A stretch of 64,000 nt of DNA from Casuarina equisetifolia (taxonomy: Eukaryota > Streptophyta > Magnoliopsida > Fagales > Casuarinaceae), in NCBI GenBank assembly GCA_028551475.1, contig CM052359.1, positions 25,235,583 through 25,299,582 on the forward strand, written 5' to 3'. Positions 45,101 through 58,107 of the stretch are shown piece after piece. The translations under genes were made by a program, and so were the position numbers. Position 1 is the first letter of the stretch. Each line of letters opens with the position of its first letter. The notes below the pieces were generated by a model. The model saw nothing but the letters and a program-made list of their open reading frames with translations. It had not been told where the DNA came from and searched no databases.

Positions 45101-48100
45101 ACTATCTCGAGCAGATCCACCAGAACCTCCACTACACAACCTTTTACAGATTTTTCCTCATCAAAAGATAGTCCAACTTGGGCATGCTGTTTGAGAATTT
45201 GTCCTTGTCCCGTTCATGACATAAATACCCGCTTAATCAGCCCATCCGCAAGTCTGTAAGAAAAACTCTATTACTGCATGCAGTGATAGGACTCAATTAC
45301 TACTGAGGCCCTTGACGAATGGCTCAACTTCATTTTTAACATCTCTAACTCAATGTCAATGCTCGGTCCAACTTGGAAACTACTCCAGCCAATTTTTTTA
45401 ACATCACTTCAAGACAGTATGGGAGTCACATGTTGCACCCTCCTTACCCAAGGATCAACCAGTCAACCACTGAAAGGGGACAAGTGCTCCATAATTCATG
45501 GCTGAATCTTCTATACAAGAAATTTTAGCCTGCTTTTTTTTTTTGCCCTTCACTGCTTGTCCCATTATCATCTTGGTTCTGTACAATGACACACACAATT
45601 CCACCACCACCTTGACCGCAATAGGAAAATACAACCTCCTATACAGGAAAATCTGGCAACCACACTCCCCTTGAATGACCAATGATTCTGTCAATTGAAT
45701 AATTACAAGATACACATCAACCATAGGCCCAGTGGGTCCCAAACCCATGGAGGAAGTTTCTTCTAGTTATAATGAAAGAAACATGTGCTTCCAAAGGCAG
45801 GATCATTATTGGGTAGGTTGGCCTAATACTGTACTGGATTAGACCAACTCTCCAAGAACACAATTAAAACCATGCCACACTTTCCATTTTTGGCTTTCAG
45901 AATAAAAATGAACCCTTTGCCATCCACCTCCACCAAATTTTGCAACCAAAAAGCACCTATACTCGGTTGTTGGAACAATGGTGCACAAAGAAAGCCTAAT
46001 GTAATTCTAATAAGATCAGTCACTAACGCTAACAGACCATCTGGCAGCCTCCCTTCCAAGATAGTCAAATGTAAAAAGCGGTGGCTTGTTCCACCATCCT
46101 TAAAATCAAGATAGAGCCCTCTCTTCAACTACAGATTATAAGGGTTGAACTCTTACTGGCCATTGGACTGCTAACTGCTTCCTAAACGTGTTACTTGAAT
46201 AGGATTATTAAGTTTTAATTGGGACTAAGTTGATACCCTTAATATTCTACAAGAAATAAAGGCTTCTTATCATGATACTAAACACTAGACATATAATGAA
46301 AATGATCTACAGAATCACATCAAAGGAGCATGCAACATATGTCAAACAACTGATTAGGAAAAAGAAAATTTCCAACAATATCTCTATAAAAAAAATAAAA
46401 AAAATAAAAAATCCTACTAAAACACGTCTTCTCTTGGAGTTCCAGAAGGCAACTAGAGTATGGCAGCCACAAGAAAGCACCAAGAACCAAGAAACTACGA
46501 CATCAAGTAGCTTATCAAGAAAATAGATCTAAAATGACTGCTAAATATGTTAAACATATTGAGACCAATGAACTTGATCAAGATGTCACATTCTTCCAAA
46601 ATGATTTTGGGTCGAGACTCAATCAATGCAATTAAAATAAAAACTCTAAGTACTGAGTTAGGTGACTGACTCCGTTTAGCTTGACCTATATGCTTATAAG
46701 CTAAGCAACAAGCATAAAAAGCAATTTATATAGGTTCAATGCAATTATCACGATTCAAATTATATATATCTAAAGTGATTGTCTTGTGTAGTCTCCCATA
46801 TGAAAAGCTCTGAAGCATAGAAGACTGAAAATCATGTTAAGGACAGCAACTTGACCATTTCTCCTATTGCCAATCTTGTAACCACCTAAAACCTACCGTT
46901 TCTTGATCATATCCCTCTTCCACTGATTTTCACCATTGTCATAACAAGAAAAACCCTTAACTTGAGAGCATCAATTGCCAGGTAGTTGTATACACAATCT
47001 TTTGTATACACAATCTTTAAAGGCCTTATGTTTAGTATTAGCTGCCCTTCAAGGGATACTATGAACTCAACCACATTTTAGACCCTTCAAACAGTTAAAT
47101 CCTTAATCACTGACACCATGATGTGTTGTGCTAAACTAAATCAACCGCTGTCTCCATAGTTTGTGAAAAACAACTCAAAAATATGGATAATATATGCTAT
47201 CGACTCTTGAAAACAGAACCTCACATTTGAAAGCATATTGAAGAAATCCTTGAGAGCTCGAACCTGAAGAAAATTGAGAGAATGAAATTGTTATTCAGTT
47301 GAAGAACCAAAGGTAGACAAAGTATAAGACTAGAAATAAATGGGAGGACAATAAAGGATGATATTCTATTTAAGGGAAAGGGAACAGGACAAATAATCTA
47401 ACCAAGAAGCATTGTCCTAAAAATACCTCTTGTGCTGCTTTAGTATCTTTTATCAAGTTCATGACATTTTGGGCATCCAAAACCTCTCTCAAACTATGCC
47501 TGTATAACAAAACTGAAGGTAAGAAAGCTGCACTTGAATAAATAGTATCTATTAGGTGATAATTAACTGAAGAATTGCATGAAAATTTCATTAATTTAAA
47601 TTTAATGCTCCCGTTACAAAAATATCATATAGACCATTAAAAGTACTTGCTTAGATTCACTAGTTTTATCATTCCCCACCATGTAACAGACTGATTCTAC
47701 CTCTCCATACATTTAACCTTTTCCTCTAGAGACACGAAGACAGGCATTAAATACCACTTAGGTTACTAAGCTCTGTTATTAAAGTTCAATATATGGGAAA
47801 GAATTGAAGGGGTGCAACAAAATGCAGAATAGTGACATGGTATTATTTCTCACAACCGAGAGTCTTTATGGGCTATCACTGATGCAATTCTAAATCTTCT
47901 GTTTCAAAAACGAATGTGGATCATTAAGGAATGTAAAGTGCCTAACGGGATTTTTAACATCGGACAAACAACAAATTGGCAAAAGGAAAAATTACACTAC
48001 TCACAGTTAGAAGGACAGAAGGTTTTGTGGAGGGAGAAGGAAAGAGTAACAATTTCTCTTTCAATATTGTGCCATATGAGAGGCTAATTTTAACACCACT

Positions 48101-51100
48101 GTAGATTGAAAAAAAAAATGACAGAACAACCAATTGGGGGGATACAGTATGGAGACCCAATTGATAAAGTAAAAGAAAACTAATAAAAAATGGAGCCATG
48201 AATGGCATACTCACCAAAAACAACAGAAAGACACATAAAACCTGAAAGTGCTTTCCGAATTGACTAGCTTCATTCCTCATACAGAACATTAACCGTGAAG
48301 GGAAAATATAGTTGTACACAGACACATGCATTGAAGTATTTAAGGAACTATTGTCCACAACTATATTCCTCGGATCACAAATCCCTACATCCCTATTACT
48401 CTCTGATGGTTACAATGACAAAATCTAATTTTCTGCTCTAAAAAGTGTGATCATCAAAAGCAAAGAAGACAGTGACCATACTTGTATCCCGATGTTGTAT
48501 GCACAAGAACTATGCGTGACTTGTTCTCGATAATGGGTCTGAGCTGTCTTCTTTCTGCTTCCAATAGTAAGTGACGATGAAACTGATCCTGAAGTATATT
48601 ATAATACAACAAATTAAAAATTCTATAGACTTCTTTACTCTGTTAATATCTCTAATTTAGAGGGAGAAGAAAATTGCAGTGGTAAGAAGGGCCGCTTTCA
48701 GTAGAATTAAGCCTTTGGCAGTATCATACTACTTATTTTATATAAAAATGGAAAGATCCTAAGACTTGAGCCAGACCTTTGTGAAACCTGGACTTGCAAT
48801 CACAGCACAGCGCACAACACTGAAATCAACGTGTTTCAAGAAAGCCTAAAAACATATAAATAAAACCTGTTAGAAGTAGTGGATTGCCAGTTATGGATAA
48901 AACTTGTTAGAAGTAAAACACCAACAATCAAACCCCAAACACCACCACCACCCCCCCGCCCCCCAAAAAAGAAAAATGAAAGAAAAGAAAAGAAAGAAAG
49001 AAGGGGACAAACATTTAGGGGTTACATTACAAGCTAGCTGTCACAACTGAAACTGAACTAACCTGTAATACATTCTCAAAGAACTTATTTAGAGCCTGCA
49101 ATCGACAGCAGATGGGCAGTTAGTTTTTGGAATATCATAATATCATAAGTTCTTAAAACTCCTAAATAGTCTGTCTGAATTACAAGTTGGAAATACAAAT
49201 CTAGAATTAAGATGAGTTCCTAGAAAATGAAAAACCATACCGACTCATAACCAGCAATAGCAGGTCCATGCTTCCGAGGAATTGATGTTTCTATACGTGA
49301 TCGAGTAACTGTCACACTATTACATATGAGTGATAGCACAGAAGTTAGTTATAATCTCAAGATTACATCAAAGAATATAGCAATAAAATATAGGACGAAG
49401 ATTATTCTTCAGATACCATTAAGAAAATACCACAAAAATATACAATTTACACGCATATACACTATCACAATATAGATTTTCTTCTCCACCTTTACATCAA
49501 CCTCACAGATTTGAACTCAATCTTTAACAGAATTATTCAGCTACGCTTCGTACTAAATGCACATATTAACACAACTTTGAACCAATGAATGCCGATTTAT
49601 AAGAGAAGGAACTACAACCACCTAACAAAAAAAACAAAAAAGATTTAAACTCTTGACCATCCCTTTCCAGTCTACATCATCATGAAAATCCAGTCTTCTA
49701 TAAAGTCTTTAAAATGGACAATGCTAGATAAGCAAACAAATAAACAGTGCTCAAAAAACTAGTAGTTGACTCAGCCATGCAGTACACCATTCTACTCTTC
49801 CCAGAAAGTCAACTCGTTCCCAGATTTGACATACTATTCTATCAGCTAGCCTACGAGCACAATATGATAACTGACTGGAACATAGTGCACTCCAATATGA
49901 CTTAAGATGACAGAAACTAACCTCACTGGCAATAATTATTCAAAAACCATAGGTTTACAATAATTATGTTGTGTTTGTTTCTAGTTAAACAACTATACGA
50001 TGCTTCAGGGGCTATAGGGTTTACTCAGCTTTTTTTCATTAAAATACTATGTGATGCTTTGGAAGCTATAGGGTTTTGCTGCGCTCTGTTCTGCAATACA
50101 AAATCGTAGTCATCCCAGATGGTAAACTTCTCTTTTCTAGATTTCTATTGCAATTCTGTTATCTAGCTGACTAGCCTTATACATTACTCACAGCGATATA
50201 GAGCATTATTACGTAGATAATATGGGTTAAAAGACCATGTAACCTAACCTTACTGGAAATAATGATTCAAACACAATAGGTCTATGACTCTTTCCCGTAC
50301 ATAGAAAGTAAAACTATACTTATTCACCACCAGCAATAAATTGACCTACGTCACTCCACCCCACCCTACGGGAAACAACCACCAAAACATACTGCAAACA
50401 AACGTTTGAAAAAAAAAAAAAAATTGAAAAAGAGTTCATACAACTCCAAGAGAAAAGAACAAATAAATTTTGATTTAGTTGAGTTTCTACTTAAGTCTTC
50501 TAGTACCACCCTTGTTTTTTCAGTACAAAATGACTGCTGGACCCCTTCTCTTTTTTTTTCCAATTTTGGTTGATTAAATACACATAAACTGGTTGATCTT
50601 CCATTAGGGACTATACCATCTATCACAATCTTATCGGGAAAGGAATCTCCATTTAAGCTAGAGCTTATTGGCTAATTACGGGAGCAAACTACCTAAAGCA
50701 AAATCAGTACCTTATTTTGTAGAAGTTTAATGGCCTAGACTGCATGAAGGCTCAAATTTCTACCAGCCGAAAAAAGTCTTTCTGAGCTGCTATTTCAAAT
50801 CGGCCAACTCCCAAACTTGATGCTATTATCAACTTGTTGTATGCAGGGTACATCGTTGGTTGTTCATGTATAATTGTGCAATTCATTTGAAGGAAATGCC
50901 AGGGGCTCCTAGTATTTACTATAAAATGCTAACTAGCATGTGAATTGATCCCAAGGCAGCTAAATATTAAACTATATAGGAAGGACTTGTTGAAAAGCTC
51001 CAGTTCAACATTAAAGAAGTTGACAGTTAGTTATTTCCAATCTCAACTACTTACACTAATTGTCATTATACCTAAAGTGCCTTAAATACTTTTTTAGTGC

Positions 51101-54100
51101 CAGAAAACAAGTTTGAACAATATATGCCCGGATAGGTGGTAAGCTAATGACTGTAGAATGAGATGACGAAGCACTAAGCATTATAATGAGTAACTTAATC
51201 GTGAATTCCAAGTATGCTGGCCATTAAAACCAAAAACTACTTGTGAGATCAAAGAGCCTCCTTAGGCGTATGGCCTTCAAATGTCACTCAGCCTATTCCC
51301 TGCAGCCTAGAACGTGACCACTTGACAGAATACTCATGGTGCATGTTTTGCAGATGTCATAATTTTCATGAGAACCATCCATTATAGCATAGAATGAGGA
51401 TTGACAAATGAGTTAGATCCCAAATGAAGTCAGGCACACCTTTTACCAACAAGGAAGACATGCGCTAGTCCCTCTTGCATTAAAATCACCGCTAAATCAG
51501 CACTTGCGGCAGGATCTGACAAGTTTAGAGGAAACCGTTAGTACAGTGTAGGGAAGATATAAAATAATGGGCCATATAGAAGGGGGCAACCAACACAGTA
51601 TTTCAATAGTTGATGATTTGAATAGTTGGCTAGCTGACTTAAACTAATTAACATTCATGAAACAAGGAATGTGTACTATCTTTCAAGCATCAGTCCATAA
51701 AACACATTATCCTGAATCCCACTTTTCCTGGCTAAACCAGTTTTTATTTGCTGCATAAGAAATATTTACCAATCTAACACAAACAACGCTCTTTTCCTCT
51801 CTTATTCAGCTGCTTATTGTACTCACATGATCCATTTATAAGGTATTCCATAAGGAGATTAGGTAATAAACTCCGTAAAAAATCAATACAGACCATCCTA
51901 TCTAAAATGTGCCTTTTGACTGATCAAAAGTTACTATAGAAAGATTGAATTTCATAGCATTACCCAACAAAAAAAAAAAAACACCAAGGATCCTAGGCTG
52001 CACACACCTTACAAAGGTATCATCATGGAACATTGGAGGACTACATTCCAATATCAACCAGGAAAGAAAACAAGCATAAGCTGGAAAATTATTAAAAATA
52101 AATAAAACATCAGATTGCATTCAATTCTTAACTATCAGAGAACTAACATGAAACCAGACTGGCAGCATATTAACTTCAGGCACATTTAAGGGATGCACAG
52201 AAATTCAGGAAGGACTCATTTCAATTCAGAACCATCTCCCAAGTTTTCTCGGATCTCCAAATTTCCTTTATTGATTTTGTTGTCTGTATCACCAGATTGA
52301 TGGTGATCAGTACAAATGAGAATGAAAATTAGGGACTAAAGAAATCTAGAATTTTGATCTAGCTTCACTTAAAAGCCACTTAGGACCTCTTGTAGTCAAA
52401 TGTTGCAGCAATCAAGCCACATTTCATGTGTCGTTTATATCAGCATAGAAACGTTATTAACAAGTTCCAGAGCTCTAAAAGCAAGGGTGGCTAGGCAAGT
52501 CCATACTCTACTCTACACTCTATACTCTATACATTGCTTTCATGGGGTATGCATAAGCTATACACATCAAACCAGTTAATATTTTACCCAGTGAATGGAA
52601 TATATAAATGCAACTCTTGAAAGTGAATAATTAGCAACTGTTATGTAGTTTTACTGACAGCTATGATTGTAGTTTTATCTACAACAGCGATTCGAAAGTT
52701 CCTAACTTCCACTATTCCTGTTTGGAATCTAGGCCAACTAAAATCAGGAGAAAGTAGTGAACGGAATATACAAATGAACTTACTGAATTGAATAATTAAG
52801 AACTGCTATAAGTTTCGACTACAACTGTCTTTTGAAATGTGTAAAGAATCTTAAAGCTAAAGGAGCAACACTGGAGTTTTCTCTCCTTAATTTCCAGCAG
52901 ACTCAAATTATAAATTTCCCCATTTTAATCTCTTCTTTTACTGGGAAAAAACCTATACCAGTTGGTAAGCCTAAATACTGGCATCATAACCCACTAAAAT
53001 TAGTTGCGTTCAGGAGATCCTTCAAGATTACTCAAATTCCAGCATCATGGCAACCATCAATCTAATCCTTTAAACCCAATTCCAGCTAAAATGCAAAGTG
53101 ATAATTCTAATCTTAAATGCTTGTAATGATGACTTTTCCTAAACCATAGCACGGCAAATAAGAATTATGTAACTCCAGCCAAAACAAAGAGCATATTAAG
53201 GCCAAGATTCTGGTCGTACGAGGATTTGATATCTCAGTTTGTTTTCTAGATAATTACAAGAAAATAGATGCAATTCTTCAAAAATCTTTAAAACTTGACT
53301 ACCAAAATCTTCTTCCCTTTCTATTATTTCAGGAAAATAAAGCACAGATACACCCATATGAGATTGAATCCATGATCCCATATCCACACTAAGCTTGAGG
53401 AAGAGTAGATGCCTTTTGGTGTAGACATTCAGATTGAGTGAAAAATTTTTTACTTTGGTAGTTTTAGGATTCCAGTTACATATTAAAGTAACTTTGCACA
53501 CCCCAGTTCCAGGAATATCTCAAGAAATCAATATATCATACCAGAGGCCTGTTGTAGTACATCTAACGCGATCGAGTCCCAGACAACCTGAAGTATGTGA
53601 TCAACAACACAAGACTTTGATTTTAGAAACAATAACTGCAACATTTAGACATAAAAAACCCAAAAAAAGAAAAGAAAACTTCAATTGGCAATAGAGTACA
53701 CAAGGTTGGCAGTGTAATGCATTTCAGAAAGAAACAATCAAAGGAACATGAAAAATTAAAATTAAAAAAATAACAACGCATGAAAGGCATATAGTGTGGT
53801 TTAGGATGGTGGAGCTAGCTGCCAAATAACCTTCGGGCTAAATGGTACCTCTAACTCCTACAAAAAACGTATTGGGTTGTTAACTGAGGTCATGGATTCA
53901 GGCCTTCCAGTCCTCAGGGTATGCAAATCATTTGCTAATCAAGTGTATAAAAGTCTTAATTGATGGAACATGTATCCCAATTGATGGAGTACAATAGATC
54001 ACTCACAACATGCTAGCAGAAAGAAGATACTTTTCAATCTACAAAATCCTAAAAGAACAAGCAATGCTTTAGTTTATAAAGCTTAAGAATACAGAAAATT

Positions 54101-55945
54101 AGACATATAAATGTTATGGCAAGCTCAAAAAATCTGCATTACAATAGTTCAAAGGTCAACAGTTTCTCTCAATATTATTCCTTTAAATGAAAATCAGGTT
54201 ACAGGGATGAAAAAGTTCTTGAATCTGTTTTATTTTATGTAAGTACTGGTTGCAGGAACAACGGCTTAATTTTAAAAACCCACAGAAATCTATCACAGAG
54301 ACTACAATATATGATACACGCACATGATCTGCACAGAAAATAGACCACTGTAGATTTGCGAACTTAAGACTATTATCAAGAAAGCAAACCTTTCTTAACA
54401 CAAAAGGTCGATGCAGCTCAAGTTCTAAAGTATGGAATGCTCCTATCTGCAATAAAATATCAATGAGCACAAAACAGGAATCCGAATTCTCTGTTTAAAA
54501 ATACAGTATTCAGTTTGACATTGCAATTACCTTAACGTGCTCATTCTCTAGGATGTTCTTTCCACGTACACGCAAAACAGACCCTACAGTGTCATAATCT
54601 GGAATCTGAAAGAAGATAAGAGAGAAGTAGAGCACTTGACTCGATGGATCTTCAGACAATGTGGGGAACCAAATAAGAATATAATTGTGCCCTCCAATAG
54701 AAATAAATAAATAAATAAAATGCACTAGTAAGAGCCAATACTAAGCATATGATTTAAAATATCAGAAATATTCACTGTCCAACCATAGTCAAAAAGGACA
54801 TGAATGTTAGATGTACAAGTTCACTACATTCTGGTCCTCCGAATTTGAGAAGACGTACTCCTAATGAGACAGATATCTCCCAAATATCTCTTCTATGCTG
54901 CCCATGGCCTCTAACTTTCAAACTAATTTTAACAGATTGTAACGCAACATAATGAGCTATAGAGAATTGAAACATATTCTCCAGGCATTAAATAATAATA
55001 TAAAATATTAAACGGTCTTAAATTTCTCATACCTCCTCAACTTTTATTTCCAACTTCAATTTGACACGCTCTGCATCTCTTCCACCAGAAGCCACTTCTC
55101 TAAGAACTTTCCTATTACAGTGTGTCACATAGTCATTATAAAACATGCGATGGAAATCTCATATCAATGAAACTGCAACTAAATAGCATGAAAAGGAAAC
55201 ACTACATCAATGATTTAATCCAAAGTGTGCGTGCAAGCAATCAATAATCCGTTCACCGATAAAAGGGAAATGCATAATTCAGCAAAAACCGATAATAATA
55301 AGACCATCCACTTCCCTTTTCTTTTTTACTCATGAAATCGCTATTAAAATCGATGGCTATGTCTAGTATCTGTACTTGCTCTTCTTTCGATAATTATTGC
55401 ATAAAGTACAAAGTAGAAGCTAGCTTTGCCTGTTCTTGGCACCACTCTTCTGTACTTACTCTAATACATGAAACGAAACCCACCTGCCTCGTGAACTGAA
55501 TGGTAAAATGCCGCAACATGACAAACCAATAAAGCACAGAACAAGAAAACGCCCGAGCGCACAAAGATTTCGATTGCTCTCTCTCTCTCTTATATATTAT
55601 ATATTAATACTTCGGTAAACCAGTACAATAAACCAATTCTGAATCGTGTGCTTCCAAGACTACAAGAAAAGGTTCAATCGAGTTTCCTTCACAAAATATA
55701 AAGTAGTACCTTACTGTGACAGCCATAACAGTATCTCCACGCGCAATTAAATTATAAGCATACCATAGATCATCCGCGTCTACCGGTATCATCTGAATTC
55801 AAATTTCCCAAAAAATTCGACAAAGGGGTTGTAAAAACATGTGGAAAAGAAACGAAGAGGGAAAAGAATTAGGAGTGCTCGGAGGAAGACGGACCTTAAC
55901 GCTACCAGGCCCGTTGGGAACAAGATCTTTGCGAACGATCCTCAT
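42149..55945 (-). CDS. PEL1: Pelota (Dom34), ribosome-rescue factor, 16 exons
   Basis: A complete gene: exons 55895-55945, 55710-55792, 55033-55111, 54531-54605, 54390-54446, 53542-53587, 51440-51515, 49241-49316, 49063-49095, 48777-48845, 48482-48588, 47427-47499, 47225-47263, 44191-44285, 42389-42495 and 42149-42222. All junctions are GT-AG and in phase, totalling 1140 nt (379 aa), the normal plant Pelota length. Domain 1 (Sm-like) begins [17 protein letters not shown] and [26 protein letters not shown] and [20 protein letters not shown] mark the central eRF1-like domain. There is no GGQ motif, as expected, because Pelota does not hydrolyse peptidyl-tRNA. The C-terminal domain has [11 protein letters not shown] and ends LPDLEDIEM. 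With HBS1 it splits stalled ribosomes in no-go and non-stop decay. The gene is 13.8 kb because of long AT-rich introns. Confidence 0.97.
44600..46130 (-). mobile_element. Transposon-like coding debris in Pelota intron 13
   Basis: The 2.9-kb intron 13 (44286-47224) contains minus-strand open pieces with protein-like composition: [20 protein letters not shown], then [20 protein letters not shown] (45823-46128), and further broken pieces to about 44612. This looks like a degenerate retroelement ORF in the same orientation as the host gene. The family is not certain, and no reverse transcriptase block was seen. Confidence 0.35.
55566..55608 (+). repeat. CT microsatellite and TATAT tract in Pelota intron 2
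   Basis: A (CT)n run followed by TATATATTATATATTAATA. Simple sequence only. Confidence 0.8.
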
Positions 55946-57286
55946 GTTTTTCGCCGAGCTCCCTTCTCTATGCGTGTATGAATGTTTGATACGTCTTTGT
56001 TCCTTTAAAGCGCGAGAGAAAGATTGTCCAAATATGGAACGGAACTCGTTTTTGAGAGGGAGAGCCGCTCTAGCCACCGATATATCCCTCTACGGGTGGA
56101 GCTCTAATCAAGTCGGATTAAGCCGATCCGGTTCATGAATGGTCATCAGCCTTGTGTACTTTATAACACAAATTAATTTTGAAATTTTAATTTAACAATT
56201 TTATGGTTGTGGATTTGTAAAAACTAAAATAAAAAATTCAATATGTGGATCTACGAAAAATAATTTTATAATGTACTCTCTAGACATTCATTTGAAGTAT
56301 TTGTACCTTGGAAATAAAAATAAAATAAAATAAAATAAGGAAAAATGAAAGAATTGCCAAAAAAATTGACAAATATAACCTCAAATTACTGGTAAAATAT
56401 ATTATGAAGTTTAATATTGTTACTTATGTATGAAATCTTCTACTTCAAGAAAATACCCTTTAATCTTCTAATTTCACCCCCCTTAACCATGTGCTTTTAA
56501 CACGATTTCAACTTTTATTGCATCATCGTGAAGCTTGTTGTGTGGGCTCATGTATTGTGTGTTCTGTTGGGTCGGATCATTTCAGTATGCCCAAGGCCAC
56601 GAGAGTATAAAAATATGGAAAAGTTGGGGATTGGGGTTTTAATGGAAGGTTGTTGATAGCAATCGCCAGAAACAATGTTTAAATTTTGAATCTGACGAAG
56701 AAATAGAGAATTTTTTTAAAAATATATTTTCTTGCTCAAAATCTTTACACAATAAACGTCTCTCATGGGCATTTTCCCATTCATGAGAAATTTTCTTATT
56801 TACTTCTACCGCACCCACATTCCACCGTTGGAGTTTCTCAACAGTCACGAGAAGAGCCAAAATGAAAAACAATCACATAGAAAATTAAAACAAGATTTGT
56901 TCATAGGCCACGGAACCTGTTTGTATTAAGGTTCCTTAATATTTATAGTGTGTTCTACAAAATATATATACACCTATTTACATCATTAAGTCTATCTAAT
57001 TAAGTTTAATTTCAGTTTCCCCAATTAGTCCAACTTTGTTATGATTTTGAATTGAGAATATTGCATATAGATTTAAGCTCTTTAATATAACAATTAAACA
57101 ATTCTATCGTATAGTATTTGTGCTTCCACGTCAAATAAGTTCACTTATTAACAACATCGTGTTATTGGGTGATTAGGTAATACTTCTAGGTAATTTAATC
57201 TAGTTGTAGGTCATAGTTTTAAATATTTTATACCATGATACTTTAAGATTAAGCTAAAAATATGAATTCAATTAATTACATAAATA
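55946..57286. other. Intergenic region upstream of Pelota
   Basis: The first ~200 bases are relatively GC-rich and open on both strands, consistent with the Pelota promoter and 5' UTR. The rest is AT-rich with no gene recognised. Confidence 0.45.
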
Positions 57287-57582
57287 TCACTGAAAATTGT
57301 CAACGGTCCAAAGCCCTCGCCGTATAACAGTACTGTCACCACTCCACTCAGCAACTGCAGGTGGTGCAGTACCTGGCAGCCACGTTGAAATGCGTAACCC
57401 ATCAAGATCTATCTGCATGCCGCATGCAGTTGCAGATATAAATCCGGCATCGCCTTCTCCGTGGCTTGCAGCTGTCCATGCCCTCGTTCCGACGCGTGTC
57501 ACCGAGATTCTTTCCTTATCCGCTGCCTTAGCCTTCTGGGTAATAGTCCCCGTCTGTGAAGATTTTAACTCTTCAGTCTTCA
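57287..57582 (-). other. GC-rich segment open on both strands; possible exon or shared 5' region
   Basis: On the minus strand about 95 codons are open, ending at TGA 57287-57289. Their composition looks like real protein: VTRVGTRAWTAASHGEGDAG, then ACGMQIDLDGLRISTWLPGT and VIRRGLWTVDNFQ. The plus strand is also open from an ATG at 57297 to beyond 57668. GC content is far above the surroundings. It may be a fragment of an unidentified gene on the minus strand or the 5' leader of the plus-strand gene that follows. I could not name either product. Confidence 0.35.
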
Positions 57583-57650
57583 GTCTTCAGTCTGAGCTTA
57601 ATAACTCAGAATATATTTCTAGGTGGCTTTTTCTTACTGAAGAATTGGCT

Positions 57651-57668
57651 ATGAATCCAGACAAGCAG
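57651..57668 (+). promoter_or_regulatory. Possible 5' leader exon end with an uORF overlapping the next CDS start
   Basis: An AAGCAG|GTGAGA donor at 57668 can splice to TTATTTAG|GATGG at 58106. The ATG at 57651 would then open an 11-codon uORF whose TGA lies 13 bases past the main ATG (58108), in another frame. This is inference from splice signals only. Confidence 0.3.
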
Positions 57669-58107
57669 GTGAGAATTTTGAATCCGGAATTTCAAACTCT
57701 TTGCTTTTCTCTTATTTCGTTTTGGAAATCGCAAACCCGTCGAAGGGGTTCGTGTTCATTCCCGTTATGAATTGTATAGGAAACACGTCCTCTAACTTTG
57801 GTTTGGCTTTTTACTTCAATTTAGATTTCGTCTATCAATAACCAACAAACTATTAGGGCAATTGAAATAACTTGATTTCACTTTTCTAATCCCTCAAAAT
57901 TAAAAAATAAAAAAGACGGTGTTTTGTTTCTTTTGTTTTCTTCCTGAAATTGGGTTCCCAGCATCAAGCAGAGAGTTATTTCAGTTACAATTTGTGATTA
58001 TCTCGGAAGCCTTCTTAAATATGCTGTAATTTGAATTTTTTTGATGTCCAGTTCTGATGCTGCTAAACAATTCCACGATAATCGACAACTGACTAGAATT
58101 ATTTAGG

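Noticed and set aside
50366..50626. 86-codon minus ORF and similar short ORFs in Pelota introns
   Set aside because: They lie inside introns, contain homopolymer runs, and match no family.
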